From the NCBI GenBank assembly GCA_029844215.1, contig CM056724.1, positions 4,582,307-4,646,306 on the forward strand: a stretch of 64,000 nucleotides of DNA. Direction: 5' to 3'. The position numbers were made by a program, and so were the translations under genes. Shown here in pieces: positions 10,850 through 23,660 of the stretch (position 1 is its first letter; every line of letters starts with the position of its first letter). Origin of the DNA: Przewalskia tangutica. Lineage: Eukaryota; Streptophyta; Magnoliopsida; Solanales; Solanaceae. Below the pieces are notes generated by a model. That model was given only the letters and a program-made list of their open reading frames with translations. It searched no databases and was not told where the DNA came from.

Positions 10850-13800
10850 ATGTCGAACAGTATAAAAGTGTTAGGACATTACTGAAGGCTATTGATGGAC
10901 AGTTCGAGACATCATATGAAGCACTTACCAGCACCCTGATTATGAAACTCTCATCAGGCTCGCAAGAGGTGTGCGCGAACACATCATGAAAATGCAAGAC
11001 TTAGCGGCTCAATTAAAGACTAACTGTTTGAAACTTTCCCTGTGCACTATATTTTGAACTTTCTTCATATACAATATGACCCTTTTAGGATCTCCTACAA
11101 CACACATAAGGATAAATGGTCTATTAATGAACTTGTGACCATGTGTTCAAGAGGAGGGTCGATTGCTGATGGAAACTGGAGAAAGTGCATTCATGGCTAC
11201 TCAAGGAAAAAACCCTATCAAGCCAATAAGAAGTGGAAAGGAAAAACACCATTTGAAGTTGAACCTGATATTAAGAAAGAATCACAGTATCACTTCTGTA
11301 GAAAGAAAGGGCACATAAAGAAGAAATGTATCAAGTATCAGAAGAAATGGCTTGAAAAGAAAGATACTTCAATTTATCTTGTTTGTTATGAAGCTAATAT
11401 GGCTAATGTTAATCATAACACGTGGTGGATTGATTCTGCTTCTATAATTCATATTACGAATTCATTGTAGGGACTAAAATCTGCGGAAGCCAGTGGAAGC
11501 TGAGTGAAACATCTATTCTATAAACAAGATGAAGTGATGTGTGAAAGCTATTGAAACATGCACTTTAGTTTTAAGTAGTAGTTTCATTTTAGAGTTAGAA
11601 AAGACTTTTTATGTTCCTAACTTTTCTAGGAATTTAATTTCAGTTTCAAGACTTGTACCTTTGGGATATTTCTTCTTTTTAGAAGGTTCTTCTAATTTAT
11701 TTTATAAATCTAAATTTGTTGGAAATGGTACATTGTCTAATGGTCTTTTCTATCTTGATTTACAAAATGATTCCACTCATAATGTTATGCATGTCCAAGT
11801 CGGTATTAAATGATGTGTTATGAATGAAGATTTCACTATTTTATGACATCAGAGATTGGGCATATCTCCATAGATAGAATTAAGAGATTAGTAATTGATG
11901 GAGTACTTAGTACTTTAGATTTTATTAATTTTGAAACTTATGTGGATTGCATTAAAGGCAATCAAACCAACAAGTCAAAGAAAGGTGTCAAGAGGAGTTC
12001 AATCATATTAGAAATCATACATTTAAATATATGTTGTTCAGACATGGACGCACATGGTCAGAAATACTTTATCACATTTATAGATAATTACTCACGATAC
12101 ATGTAGGGCTGCACAAAATTCGGTCCGGACTGAAAAATGGACCGGACCGACCATGTTCAGATCGGACCAGACCGATAAATTCGGTCCGATCTTCGGTTCT
12201 TAAAATTTTTATTTTCGGGTTTCGATCCGGTCCGATCCGGATCGAATTTTGTGCCTTTCATCGACATGGATCTCTGTTTTTCATCGATATGCTACCATTG
12301 GTGGGTGGGTGTATAATGACGGCGAGATGATGGGGAGTGTATTGATGTCAACCCCCACCGTCGATTGTAGCCTAGTTGGCCGAAAAATCGAACGGTGGCG
12401 TTAGGGTTTCAGGTTTAAGATTTGGGTGATTCGACGATTTAGTAGGAATTGACGAACGGGGTGGGTATAGAAATGACGGGGAGGAGATGGAAAATCTGTT
12501 GTTACCACCCCCGAACCTCGACGTTGCCGAAATTCGCCGAAATTTTCAAAAAACCGGTCGGAAAACAGGGTTGTTTTTCGATTTGAAATTCCCGGCAATG
12601 TAGGGTGAATCAACGGGAGTGGTTGGTATGAAAATGACGGACTTGACGAGACGAAACTTTTGGTATATCACACGTCATCGTTGGGTTCATGATTTAACAA
12701 CTTTTCACTGAGCAACAAGCTACTGCTATATCATGTCCACTCGGTCCATATAACCGGACCGGACCAAAAAAAACTTGAACTGGACCGGACCGATAAATTT
12801 GCGGTCTTGGATCCTAATTTTCTGAAAATTCGGTTCTCAGTCTGGTACGGTTTTACCCTGTTGTGCATCCCTAGATACATGTATCTCTACATGTTTCATA
12901 ATAAAAGTGAAGCATTAGAAGCCTTTAAAGTTTTCAAGGTTGGAGTAGAGAAACAATGCAGGAAGCAAATTAAGATTGTGAGGACTGATAGAGATGGTGA
13001 GTATTATAGTATATACACTGATGATGGACAAGCACAAGGTCCATTTGTGAAGTTTCTTTAAAAAATGGAATCGATGTCCAGTACACTATGCATGGTTCTT
13101 CATATCAAAATGATATAGCATAAAGAAGAAATCGAACATTATTAGACATGGTGCGTAGTATGCTAAGTAGCTCTAAGCTACCTAAGTCCTTGTGGATTGA
13201 AGCTCTTAAGATGACAGTGTATATATTAAATCGAGTTCCAACCAAGGTTGTCCCAAAGACACCTTTTGAGTAGTTTAAATGTTGGAAATCGAGTTTGACA
13301 CATATACGCGTATGAGAATGCCCGTTTGAAGTTAGAATCTACAACCCACAAGAAAATAAATTGAATTCTAAGACAATTAGCGAATATTTCATTGGATATG
13401 CTGAAATGTCTAAGGGATACATATTTTACTATCCATCTAATAGAACTAGTATTGTGGAATCAAGAAATGTAAAATTTTGTGAGAATGACTTAGTTTTGGA
13501 GTGATCAATTTCAAAATACAACTTTTGTAAGCGATCAACCTTCAACTTCAAGAGAAAGATTGGTTATCATTCATAACACCCCCTCAAGTACAACTGGGTG
13601 TTGAGCATCCGATCAATGAAATTCCACAAGTTGATGAATATATACTAGTAGATCAAGTTGTTCAACAAATTTCAGAAATTATTGAATAACAAGTTGAACA
13701 ACGTGACCCTCAGAAAAATGTTGACACAACATTAAGGAGATCTACTAGAGAAAGAAAACCTGCAATTCCTAGTGACTATGTTGCGTATTTGTAAGAATCT

Positions 13801-15611
13801 GACATTGGAGTCGAAAATGATCCTGAGTCTTTTTTACAAGTCATGAGTTGCAAAGAGTCTGAATTATGGTACAATATCATGAAAGAAGATATTAATTCCA
13901 TAAAGAGTAACGAAGTCTGAGATCTTGTCGAGTTGCATAATGGTGTAAACTCATTGAATTTAAATGAGTCTTTAAATGGAAGGAATTGACACACAAAGAT
14001 TTTTTCTCCTGTGTCTAAAAAGGATTCATTGCGCATCATATTAACATTAGCATTTTGACTTAGAATTGCAACAAATGGATGTGAAAATCGCATTTCTCAA
14101 TGGTGATCTAGAGGATGAGATTTATATGAAATATTCTGAAGGATTCTCCTCTAGTAATGGTGAGAGCACTTAGTGTCTAAGTTGAAGAAATCCATATATG
14201 GACTAAAACAAGGTTCTCATCAATGGTATTTAAAATTTCATGATGTTATCTATTCATTTAACTTTGTTGAGAACATTATGGATCAATGTATATACCAGAA
14301 GATCAATGTGAGTAAAATTTGGTTCTTAATTCTATATGTGGATGATATCTTGCTCGCATCAATGATAAGGGAATACTATATGAGGTGAAACAATTTCTCT
14401 CTAAATTTTTTGACATGAAAGACATGAGTGATGTGTCTTATGTCAATTGTCATTAAGATTCATCGGGATAGACATCAAGGTATCTTAAGTCTATCTCAAA
14501 AAGCCTATATCAATAAAAATTTAGAGAGATTTTGGATGAAAGATTATTCGCCAAGTGTAGCTCCTATTGTGAATGGTGACAAGTTCAATTTTAATTAATG
14601 TCCGAAGAACTATCTTGAAAGGGAACAAATGAAAGATATTTCATACGCTTACGTTGTTGGAAGCTTGATGTATGCTCAGGTTTGTACACGATATGACATT
14701 CCATTTGATGTTGCAATGTTGGAAAGATATTAGAGTAACTCATGTCTTGACCAATGGAGAGCTGCAAAGAGAGTCTTACGATATCTTCAAGGGACAAAAG
14801 ACTACATGATTATGTACAAACGATCAGATGATTTATAAGTGATTGGCTACACTGATTCAGACTTTGCTGGATGTGTTGATTCTTGCAAATCAACATCAGG
14901 ATACATTTTTATGTTGGCAGGTGGAGTTATATCTTGGAGAAGTGTCAAACAAACTCTAATTACTACTTTCACTATGGAGGCTGAGTTTGTTTCTTATTTT
15001 GAGGCTACCTCACATGGTGTATGGTTGAAGAGTTCCATTTATGGACTTAAAATTGTGACTATATCTCTAAGCCATTAAGGTTATTTTGTGACAATTTAGT
15101 TGCTATCATTATGGCTAAGAATAACAAAAAGTAGTAGTTGAAGTAAGCATATCGACATCAAGTATCTAGCCATAATAGTACGTGTTAAAAGATAAGAAAG
15201 TGGTCATTCATCACGTTAGTACTGAACTGGTGGTAGCTGATCTTTTCACTAAAGGCATGCCACCGTTGAAATTTAAGGATCATGTAGTCACATTGGGACT
15301 TAGTTCTACTATGTAAAACTTTGTTGTAACAACGAATGTTTATGAAACTCTATTTTATATGATATTTCTCGTATTTATTACAGTGTGCACATTCAATTAT
15401 CTTGAGAAATATTGCTAAAGTATGGACCTAGAATAAATATTGTGTTTATTCATTAAGAAACTTGGGCAAGCGTCTGATAAGGCATAATGCATTATGATGA
15501 CTGGAAGGTACTACTTAACTCCTAGAGGAACTATCACCATGATTCAATGTATTATTGTTCTCTTTAAGTATTATGACAGTGGGCATGGTATATACGGATC
15601 AAGTGGGAGAA
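10850..15611 (+). pseudogene. Decayed Ty1/copia retrotransposon, gag-pol remnants
   Basis: Remnants follow the copia order. There is a gag segment near 10.85-11.2 kb. A degraded zinc knuckle lies near 11290-11335, where CRKKGHIKKKC keeps three of four ligands and the first Cys position is Tyr. A protease start (WWIDSASIIHITN) follows near 11425. Then come the GAG-pre-integrase/integrase part (11541-13270, split by a hAT element at 12104-12873), a reverse transcriptase with the YVDD box (near 14335), and RNase H (GYTDSDFAGCVDS near 14840). Stops and frameshifts break every domain, so it is dead. A purine tract aagtgggaga at 15601-15610 marks the start of the 3' LTR. The 5' LTR is missing. Confidence 0.9.
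12104..12873. mobile_element. hAT-type nonautonomous element inside copia integrase (element D)
   Basis: The ends are tagggctgcacaa and ttgtgcatcccta. The flanks are gatacatg at 12096-12103 and 12874-12881, a perfect 8-bp duplication. The copia integrase reading frame breaks exactly at the left flank and resumes exactly at the right flank, so the insertion site is fixed independently of the TSD. Subterminal zones hold ggaccggaccg words. The 770-bp body has no transposase. Confidence 0.92.
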
Positions 15612-16040
15612 TGTTAGTTAAAAAGTTCAAAACTTGAACTTTTGTCATGCCTTGTATACAAAGGGGATAAACTCCAAACCTTTATTCACATCTGGTAATT
15701 GCCCACAACTTGGTAAATTGTTGTCCATTATGGTAACCTCTCAATAACTAATCTTGATGGACGAGCAATATAAAGTGAAACATGGGTTGGGTCCCTAAGC
15801 ACAAAAAAATCTTCTATTAAATACTACACCATCTAGTGAGATATTCTGAGTGCTTAGAAGACTCACCGGAGTTGGAAGCTCTCACCAACGACGCTAACAT
15901 TGATACCTAAACAATAATTGGAGGTATGTCGATCATCTTTTCCCTGCGCTATTGCTAATGTCTAACAAGCTGGAAAATATTAACTTTGGCTTCCTGCAGA
16001 AGAAGATTCAAGAAATACAAGTTTAGCTTTGCTGTTAGTG
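15612..16040 (+). repeat. Probable 3' LTR of the copia element at 10.85-15.6 kb
   Basis: The stretch begins tgttag immediately after the polypurine tract. It contains a TATA-like tattaaatac near 15816. The right border is an estimate, because no 5' LTR is present for comparison. Confidence 0.5.
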
Positions 16041-16329
16041 CCAAACAAACATTTTTTTATTGGTAATACAAATATGTGGCAGTGTTCAAATTGTATCCGG
16101 TGACTTGTAAATTTTGTAACTTGGTTAGTTTCGACTATAACTGTGATGAAATGCAACATTTGCAGTTATCGTAAAAAATATTCTTCCTTGATTATTCCAT
16201 TCCAAAGTTGTAGTAAATATACTAAAATACAAGCATAATCCTATGCTATAATTATTGTAAGTAATGACTGAAATATACATCTATCATATACAAAATATAC
16301 ATAATTATAACTAATTATTTTTCCTATTC

Positions 16330-17310
16330 TATCACACACTCGCAGTCGAAGCGGAAGGTCTGTGTATGCTGAGACTGTCCCGAAAGTTTTCAAATAAAAT
16401 CAGCGAAAGACCCTTTGTAAAAATATCGACAATCTAATAGCGTGACAGAACATGTAAGACACGTACTTGTCTACGAACAAATTTTTTCGCGAACAAAGTG
16501 AATATCCAACTCAATATGTTTAGTGTGTTGATATTGAACTGAATTAACTAAGAGATAAATCACACTAACATTATCACAATAAATCAATATCCCTTTCGGA
16601 ATCGGACAGTGGAGCTCCAAAAGAATGTTTCGTAGCCAACACGATTCAGACACCACATTGACAACTTCTCGGTATTCTGCTTTAACACTGGATATGGACA
16701 AGGTAGCTCGCCATTTAGAGGATCAAGATATCAAATTATCACCGATAAATACACAATAACCAGATGTGGAGCGTCTGATATCCAAACATCACCACAATCA
16801 GCATTTGTATAAGAAATACGAGTATTTGTCGAAGACGTATATAAATGCAAGTCATGATTGAGAGTGTCATGAATATAACACACAATGCGTTTGAGAGCAT
16901 GCACGTGATCCTCCATCGGGTTACGCATGAATAGACAAACCTGGTGCACATCATAAGAGATGTCGGGCCTCGTGAAAGTCATATATTGCAGGGCACCTGC
17001 AAGGCTGCGGTAATGTGATGGATTGACATATGACTTGCTAGAAGAAGTACTCAACTTTGATTTAGTATCAACTGTAGTGGAAGACGGTTTACACAAGGAC
17101 ATGCCAACTCGTTCAACGATCTCTTCTGCATACTTATTTTGAGACAAAAATAAACCACCCGCATAACGTGTCACAACTATCCCCAAGAAGTAACTTAGTG
17201 ACCCTAGATCTTTCATAGCAAATTCAGAGCCAAACATTGACATGATAGACTTGCGAAGAGCATCAGATAAGGCTTGTTTGGACATTTTATGGAGTTGGGT
17301 GATTTGCATT
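16330..17310 (-). pseudogene. Truncated Ty1/copia fragment (reverse transcriptase and RNase H)
   Basis: Read on the minus strand, 17309-16731 gives the end of the copia reverse transcriptase (FAMKDLGSLSYFLGI, YRSLAGALQYMTFTRPDI). 16701-16471 gives RNase H with the CDNVSVIYL and KHIELDIHFVREK motifs. A frame break separates the two. The fragment has no gag, protease, integrase or LTRs. It is of the same general clade as the element at 53.1-57.9 kb and lies opposite to the neighbouring copia relic. Confidence 0.85.
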
Positions 17311-17509
17311 TATTTGATAATTTTTTGCATTATTTGGTGTTATCTCAGCTTGTTTCTAGTACTGATATCGTGTAAAAGTTTGAGGTTTTTGGTCGTGAAG
17401 TCATATTTGATCGCGAGTGTTTCCATCCTATTACCGAATTGAATTGTTGTGCCGATAATTTAGTGTTGTGTCTGTTAGGCCAAATAGATTGTTGAATCGT
17501 TATTTTCCA

Positions 17510-17763
17510 AATGAGGTATGAATAAAGTTATTTGATCTTATGAGGTTCTTACAGTTACAGATTCGTTCAACTCGTCGTATTTATGGATTTTGGGAGAAAT
17601 ATAGTGATGTTGTTAGGCTTGCTGAGATATATATAGTTGAGAGAGTGTTATTCGATCGCGATGAAGATTGTTTTGTCAAATATCATATAATGAAGATAGT
17701 TGATGATGATGTTTTTCGGCTGTCTTTCCCTTGGGGTACACTTGGTTTTGAATTTGGTTAATA
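17510..17763 (+). pseudogene. DUF1985-like fragment
   Basis: A 73-codon frame contains VRLAEIYIVERVLF, then a variable charged segment, then IVDDDVFRLSFPWGTLGFEF. The spacing of the leucine-rich helix and the terminal PWG-x-x-x-FE motif resembles DUF1985, a domain of plant Ulp1-like proteins often carried by Mutator-type elements. The frame is short, has stops on both sides and abuts a copia fragment, so it is most likely a transposon-borne remnant. The assignment rests on recall of the motif and is tentative. Confidence 0.35.
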
Positions 17764-18074
17764 ATGAAATGTTAATTACCATATCACCACCCTCACCATT
17801 TCCGACTTAGCAAATTTTTAGCGCAAAAATTAACTCTTCCCAAAGTTTTACAATTAAAATATACTGATGCCTTATTCCTTTTCAATTATAAAGAAAAATC
17901 GAATTGTTGTCTTTAGATCATTAAATTTTATTATCAAGCGTAAAACATATCACTGAAGATTGTGGTGAAATAAATATGATTTTTGTATCTTTATTTAGAT
18001 ATTTTTGTTTCGTGCCTCAGGAAAAATCCTGGTACGAAGTGCTTATTTCTTTAATAAACCTTAAGAGGTCGTTT
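17764..18074. other. AT-rich spacer
   Basis: The stretch is AT-rich spacer with no supported feature. Confidence 0.4.
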
Positions 18075-19080
18075 GGTATGATTAGGGATGGTAATGGATA
18101 GGATCTGGACCAGATCCTAATATATTCAGATCCATTTTTCATAACTGGATCCGGATCTAGATCCATCGGGTCCATAAAAATCATATTCAAATTCGGATTC
18201 ATCTGATCCACCGGGTCCATGGATAAGATCTGGATCCACATGTAAATTTTTTGCCTTGAATAATATTTCTACATGTTGATTTTTTTTTTTGACAAAATGA
18301 AACCCAATCTAATTGAAAGTTTGTGTACACAAGAATTCGTGGGGACGCATCATGACATGGGCATCTTTTATTGATAATTATTGCAAGCCTCTACTCCACT
18401 TATTGGCGGCAACACAAGTATTATTTCTCATTATAAAATTTTACTCACTGTAATAATAAAAATAAAAAAATATTTTTATCACATTAAAGTAATTATATTT
18501 ATATACTCTAACAATAAAGTAATAAACTATTTTATTACATTAAAGTAACATAATTGTACATACTATAATATAGTAGTAAAAATTACAAAAATTTCATATA
18601 GTAAAATAACCTTGATGATATGTTTTGTCATTAAAGTGTATATATTTAATAAAAAATGGATCCACAGGTCGGATCTGGACCCGATACGGATCTCAAATAC
18701 AAGATTCAGATTCAGATCCTATCCGTCAGAAACGGATTCGGGTCCGATCCGGATCCGTCGGGTCCAAATTTTGAAGATCCATATCCTATAAAACAAATTT
18801 GGATCTACCGAATCCGGACCGAGTCCAAGATCCATTGCCATCTCTAGGTATGATGCATTAGAAAAAATACTGCATGCATTAGTTTTGATATAATTAATCT
18901 CTTGTTTGGTACACTTTTTTTATTTATGTATAACTAATATTTGCATTAGTTATACATCATATTTGGTATTATCCTATATCTTATACATAACACACCATAA
19001 TATTAGTAATACTTTAATACATGCATAAACTTAGTTAAAGATAAAATTGCCCTTCAAATTTTATTCTTTATCAAGTTCGA
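18066..19080 (+). repeat. Left arm of a MITE, split by element E
   Basis: The arm starts ggtcgtttggtatg at 18067 and resumes after the hAT insertion at 18847. It runs on as atgcattag, tatgtataactaat, ttatacataacacacc and taaagataaaattgccc. Reverse-complement sequence of the same type (taccaaacgacccc) is at 24811-24825. This may be the other arm, now 6.7 kb away because of later insertions. Confidence 0.45.
18083..18846. mobile_element. hAT-type nonautonomous element, GGATCC-rich ends (element E)
   Basis: The ends are tagggatggtaatgg and ccattgccatctcta. The flanks are ggtatgat at 18075-18082 and 18847-18854, a perfect 8-bp duplication. The left end matches the reverse complement of the right end of element A (3122-4191) and vice versa. 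It is therefore the same family in the opposite orientation with a shorter core. Confidence 0.9.
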
Positions 19081-19342
19081 TGGGGAGTTTGATATTAAAA
19101 TTGCTCTCACTATTTAAATCTATATTCTACTATTGGAATAATGCACTTGTAATCACCTCATTTTCCTTTTATTTTTTAATTCAAGCTTTCTTTTATTGTT
19201 ATACTTAATCTTCTTCAGTTAAAATACCCAAAATTTGATGTTATATTTTATATATTAAATTACTTAAATAATAAAATATTGTATTGGTATGATGTTTGTT
19301 AAAGTGATTTTTGGGCATGTCATATAGGAATATTAACCCATG

Positions 19343-20095
19343 TAGCGCTGCACAAAATTCGGTCCGGTCTTCGGTCCCTGTATTTTCAAAATTTGGTTTT
19401 AAATTAAATTAGGATCGATTTTTTTATAATATATATAATATATATAATTCCTAATATATATAATATATATAATTTATAATTTTCTAAATTCCTAATATAT
19501 ATAATTCCTAATTTTCTAAATTTCTAATATATAATATTATATAATTAGAATTCGGGTTAAAATTCGGTTTTTTTAAAATTGAATTACCAATACTGAAATT
19601 GACATTCTCGGACGCGGTGCCACGAAATTTTTACGTTGAAATCTATTGTACATCGCGAGATATTTAGATTTGAAAATGAGAAAAACGTAACGATTTCGGG
19701 GAAAAGAGAAATTGAGGGGCAATATGGACGTTTTTGGAGAAATCCGGTTGGGATTATTCGTCTCGAAAAAATACGCGAAATCAAAAAAACAATTAGGTAA
19801 AACGGACGTCCGAGCGCAAAGTTATGACCGTATAAAGTTTGATCAATTTACCACCTATATTTCATATGTCAATACGTCCGTTTGGCGGGGAAGGGGCGAC
19901 GGGGAGGTTGGGTGGGGGTGGGGTTGGGTGAAGTGGGGATCAAATTCGGTCCATTCGGTCCGAAAACCCGGACCGGACCGAAAATGACCCGGACCGGACC
20001 GAGAAATTCGGTCCGGTCTTCGGTCCGGAGAATCCGAATGTTCGGTCCTCGGTCCGGTCCGGTTCGGTCCGGTTTTGACCCTTTGTGCACCCCTA
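19343..20095. mobile_element. hAT-type nonautonomous element, GGTCCG-rich ends (element F)
   Basis: The ends are tagcgctgcacaaaattcgg and ttgtgcacccctа-type (tttgtgcacccct). The flanks are aacccatg at 19335-19342 and aacgtatg at 20096-20103, 6 of 8 matching. The core holds a conserved block (ttgaaatctattgta, atcgcgagatatttag, aaacggacgtccgag, gttatgaccgtataaag) that it shares with elements G and K. The right subterminal zone is a dense run of ggtccgg and cggaccgga words. Confidence 0.8.
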
Positions 20096-20290
20096 AACGT
20101 ATGTACTTAGGACATATGTAGATGTAGATAAAAAAAAATACGAGAATCATTTTGATTTTTTTATTAGGAGGGAATCTTTTTTGAAGGGAGTAGTGTCTCT
20201 AAAGTGGTAGGAGTCATTTCGTGTTAAACCAATTATTATACACAAAATGACACACAGATTAAATAAATAGTGTCTTTACAGTGGTAACAT

Positions 20291-20299
<9 letters not shown>

Positions 20300-20338
<39 letters not shown>
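20300..20338. repeat. (TA)n microsatellite
   Basis: This is an uninterrupted run of TA dinucleotides of about 40 bp. Confidence 0.95.
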
Positions 20339-20340
<2 letters not shown>

Positions 20341-20417
20341 CAAATGAATATTCAATTCGATACTACATATATAGACAAATCAATTTTTTTTTACCTTTTC
20401 ATATAAAAATGGTTAAA

Positions 20418-20545
20418 AGTCCCACATCAGATATAAAATGAGAACATGTACTTGGACAATCCTCACCCTACAAGATAACTTTTGGGGTTGAGTTAAGCTT
20501 GAGATCCATTCTTTACATGATATTAGAGTCAAATCCATTCAATTT
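20418..20545 (+). repeat. LTR-like repeat, copy 2, followed by a primer-binding-site-like sequence
   Basis: The stretch shows the same word order as at 982-1110 (tcccacatcag, acttggacaatcctcaccct, ggggttgagttaagc). It ends in tgatattagagtcaa, which resembles the plant initiator-tRNA-Met primer binding site (consensus tggtatcagagc). This suggests an LTR end and its PBS. Element G inserted just beyond it. Confidence 0.5.
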
Positions 20546-21537
20546 TTTTGTTCACCGATGTTGGTAGGGGTGTACAAAACAGGACCGGACCGGAAAACCG
20601 GATCGAAACCGGACCGGAATGGATCGGACCGGACCGGTGGATTTCGGTCCGGTCCCCGGTTCGTCTAAATGGTGGATTCCGGTTTTCCGGTCCGGATAAA
20701 AACTGGAATTTTCCGGTCCGGACCGGAATAGACCGTTTTTTTTTTTTTTTTCAATATTGAAATTGACATTCCCGGACACATTACCATGAAATTTGAACGT
20801 TGAAATCTATTGTATATCGCGAGATATTTAGCTTTGAAAATAGAAAAAACGTAACAATTTGGGGGGAAATTCAAATTGAGCGGGGAAAAAGACGTTTTTC
20901 AGAAAATTGACCTGGCCGCGGTTTGACCACCCCCGTATCGAAAAAAAAGGTGAAATAAAAAAAAAGGTGAAACGAACGTCCGAGCGCAAAGTTATGATCA
21001 TATAAAGTTTGATCAATTTACAACTACTTTACTTTCTTCTCTCCATACCTATAATTTATGTCGATGCTTCATGAATGTCCAAATTTGTTATACCGTGATT
21101 TCCAGATGTAGCGTATGACGACATAGAGAATTCCGAGCCTGTTAGGCAAAGAATCGAATTTTTGGGCCATGAGAAGTTGAGTCATTTTTTTTTTATGACG
21201 TTTTCCGGCGTTACGTTGGAAAATCGGATTCTATATTATTTATTATTTTTTTTTTTTTTTTTTTTTTCATTTTTTTTTGAGGTGAGCGGGTGACGTGTGA
21301 CACCTAAGCACTCAACGGGCCGGCACGGGCGTGGTGGGCCAATGCCACACGGCCACGCACGCTTTTTTGTGGCTTTGTTTTTGTTTTTGCCGTTGTGTTT
21401 TGTTTGGTGTTGTGTGTTTGTGTGTTGTTGGGGTGTGGGGGTTGCCCTGCACCTTACCTTGTACTTGCTGCTAGCTCGCTGCGCGCCATCGTTGGTTTCC
21501 CTATTGTGAAGACTCCTCATTTCATCCATATTCATTC

Positions 21538-21675
21538 ACTTTCTCTTTCTCTCTCCTCCCTCCCTCTCTCTCTCCTCGCCCAACCTCTCTCCCGCTCTCC
21601 TCCTCCCGAGATGGCAACACTCGAGACTCTCCCTCCTCTAGCCAAGAGTGCCGAGCCTACGCCAAAGAAGTAAGT
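21538..21675 (+). other. Exon-like block inside element G
   Basis: A run of about 70 nt of CT repeats is followed by a good-context ATG at 21611 and a 20-codon frame (MATLETLPPLAKSAEPTPKK). That frame runs into AAGTAAGT, which could be either a stop or a splice donor. A pyrimidine leader, ATG and donor together resemble the 5' end of a plant gene captured by a transposon. No downstream exon was recognised, so it is not called a gene. Confidence 0.3.
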
Positions 21676-23159
21676 TGTCTTCCAGAATATAATGTAACTA
21701 AATACCTAAATACCTTAGTCTTGTTGTATTCCGATTCAATACTACCTCTGAATGCCTATAATACCTTACTTTAGTTTGTCCAAATCAAACTGAAGGAAAC
21801 CTTGAGGATTTGAATGAAAGTTTTTAAGTAACTTAAGAGATTTAGAAGATTGTTGTTGTTGTTTGCGAGCGAGATCAGACTTTGAGCTAATTGACTTCGA
21901 CGTATTGATAATCGACGTTTAACTTGAGTAATTATACATATTATCGTAATTATCTTGTCCCTAGATTATGGAGATTTATTACATGTATTGAATATATAGT
22001 ATAGATACACATATATAGTCTTGACGAAATTTCGTCTAAGCAATGTCTTTGACTTATATTCTAAGAAAGAAAAAGAATGATTTTTACATGGGGATTGTAT
22101 GTATTGGAGTTACAGTAATACGAGTAGAATAGTACGTACCGTCAGTTAGGCGTACCCCCGGTACGCGGGTTAGTTGTATATGAGAAGAGGATAGAGAGAG
22201 ACTTTGGTTGAAGTGTGCGAGAGTTGGAGTTTTGAGAAATAGAACTATGTTTTAAAATAATTAAAGTTTTGGACACTTTTTGTAGTTAGAGGTGTGGCGA
22301 CTAGAGTAGTGAAAAAGTAAGTGCGCTAGAGAAAGTTTTATTTGCTGGTTGAAGCGTAGTCATTGCCTTTATTGGATTCCTATATGAGTCCTCAGATATG
22401 GTGTATCTAGGCACGATATGCAATATACATTGTAGCTATTGAAAAGTGGTGTTGTTTAAGGTAAGTGGGCGTTATAATAAGAGTATTGATTATACATATT
22501 AAGGGTTAAAGTGTTATAGTTAACTTATGGGTACTAAAAACGTTTAATTAAGAGCAAGTTAAGATTTGGTTTGATGTTTGTTTTAATGTAAACTTATGGA
22601 TTCGTGTTTGTTAACCTTTATTATAAAAACGAATAATTTTTAAATGAATATGATAAATGTATAATCGATTGTTGCATTAATAAATTTAAAGAATCGAATA
22701 AATAAATGCGGCGAGCAATTAGAAACCATATTAAAACCTCATGAAAAAAGGATAAGAGAAGATAAAATGACGTTACATTTACAATCCATTATAGAAAACT
22801 GTTTCAAGAACAAAATGAACATACATTTTCTTCTGCACTGAATAAATATCGTAAAAATATGTTAATTTTACGAATAACAGTTATAAAATGAATTTTACAA
22901 AGAAATTTAAAGATTTTTAATTTAAAAACTATATTGTAAAAATTAAAATAAAGCGTTGATTTTTTTTTGCAAAGGGATTTTGATTTATTACTTAAAAAAT
23001 AGTGTAAAATTTGGTTCTACCTATGTGTGAGATTTATAGTAGATACTTTATTGTAGTACTTAACATTTCCACGTCTATTTTTGTGTGACTTATGTACGTG
23101 TTGCATGAATGTGGTAGCACTCTTGCCTACGCTGCCTAATGATTTGTTTATATGCGTAG

Positions 23160-23660
23160 TATACCGGTTACTTGACGCAGCGCGATGCACGGACAAGGAC
23201 TTTAGTTGTTCTTACTGACGGTGGTTGGTTGGTTTGTGGTATTCCGGATTCGCTGTCTATAGGTGAAGCGACTACGCGCTATCACAGCGATCACGCATGG
23301 GGGCGATATATCATGGGCGGGAGTTGTACACCCGGCAATTGGCGAGGTACGCGGCTGGGTATGTTGTGTATTATCATGACGCCACGGACGTATTACACGG
23401 GATGTCGGTGCAGCGATGTGTGCATCCGCAGTATGGCCGTGATCATCGCATGGGGCGTGTCTGCGCGTGACTCATGGGGCGTGTATCATGGATGGCATTG
23501 GTGGGCATGCGCATGGCGGTTGTGATGATTATTTATATGTACTACCATGTCTATTAGAGATTCCATGCCGTATTTTACATGTGACAGTATTTGGTGAATT
23601 GTTACTATTACACATGAATGGTATGGCGCATTCGATGTTTATCATTGCTTTCTCTTAATT
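23160..23660 (+). other. GC-rich zone of unknown origin inside element G
   Basis: Composition switches sharply to GC-rich. Words such as atcatgggcg, catggggcgtgt and gcatggcg recur, so the zone is internally repetitive. An open frame at 23172-23525 is rich in Trp, Gly and Cys and has no recognisable domain. I treat it as a chance frame through repetitive DNA. Confidence 0.4.

Noticed and set aside
23172..23525. 117-codon open frame on the plus strand
   Set aside because: Trp/Gly/Cys-rich, no domain, and it runs through a GC-rich repetitive patch; most likely a chance frame.
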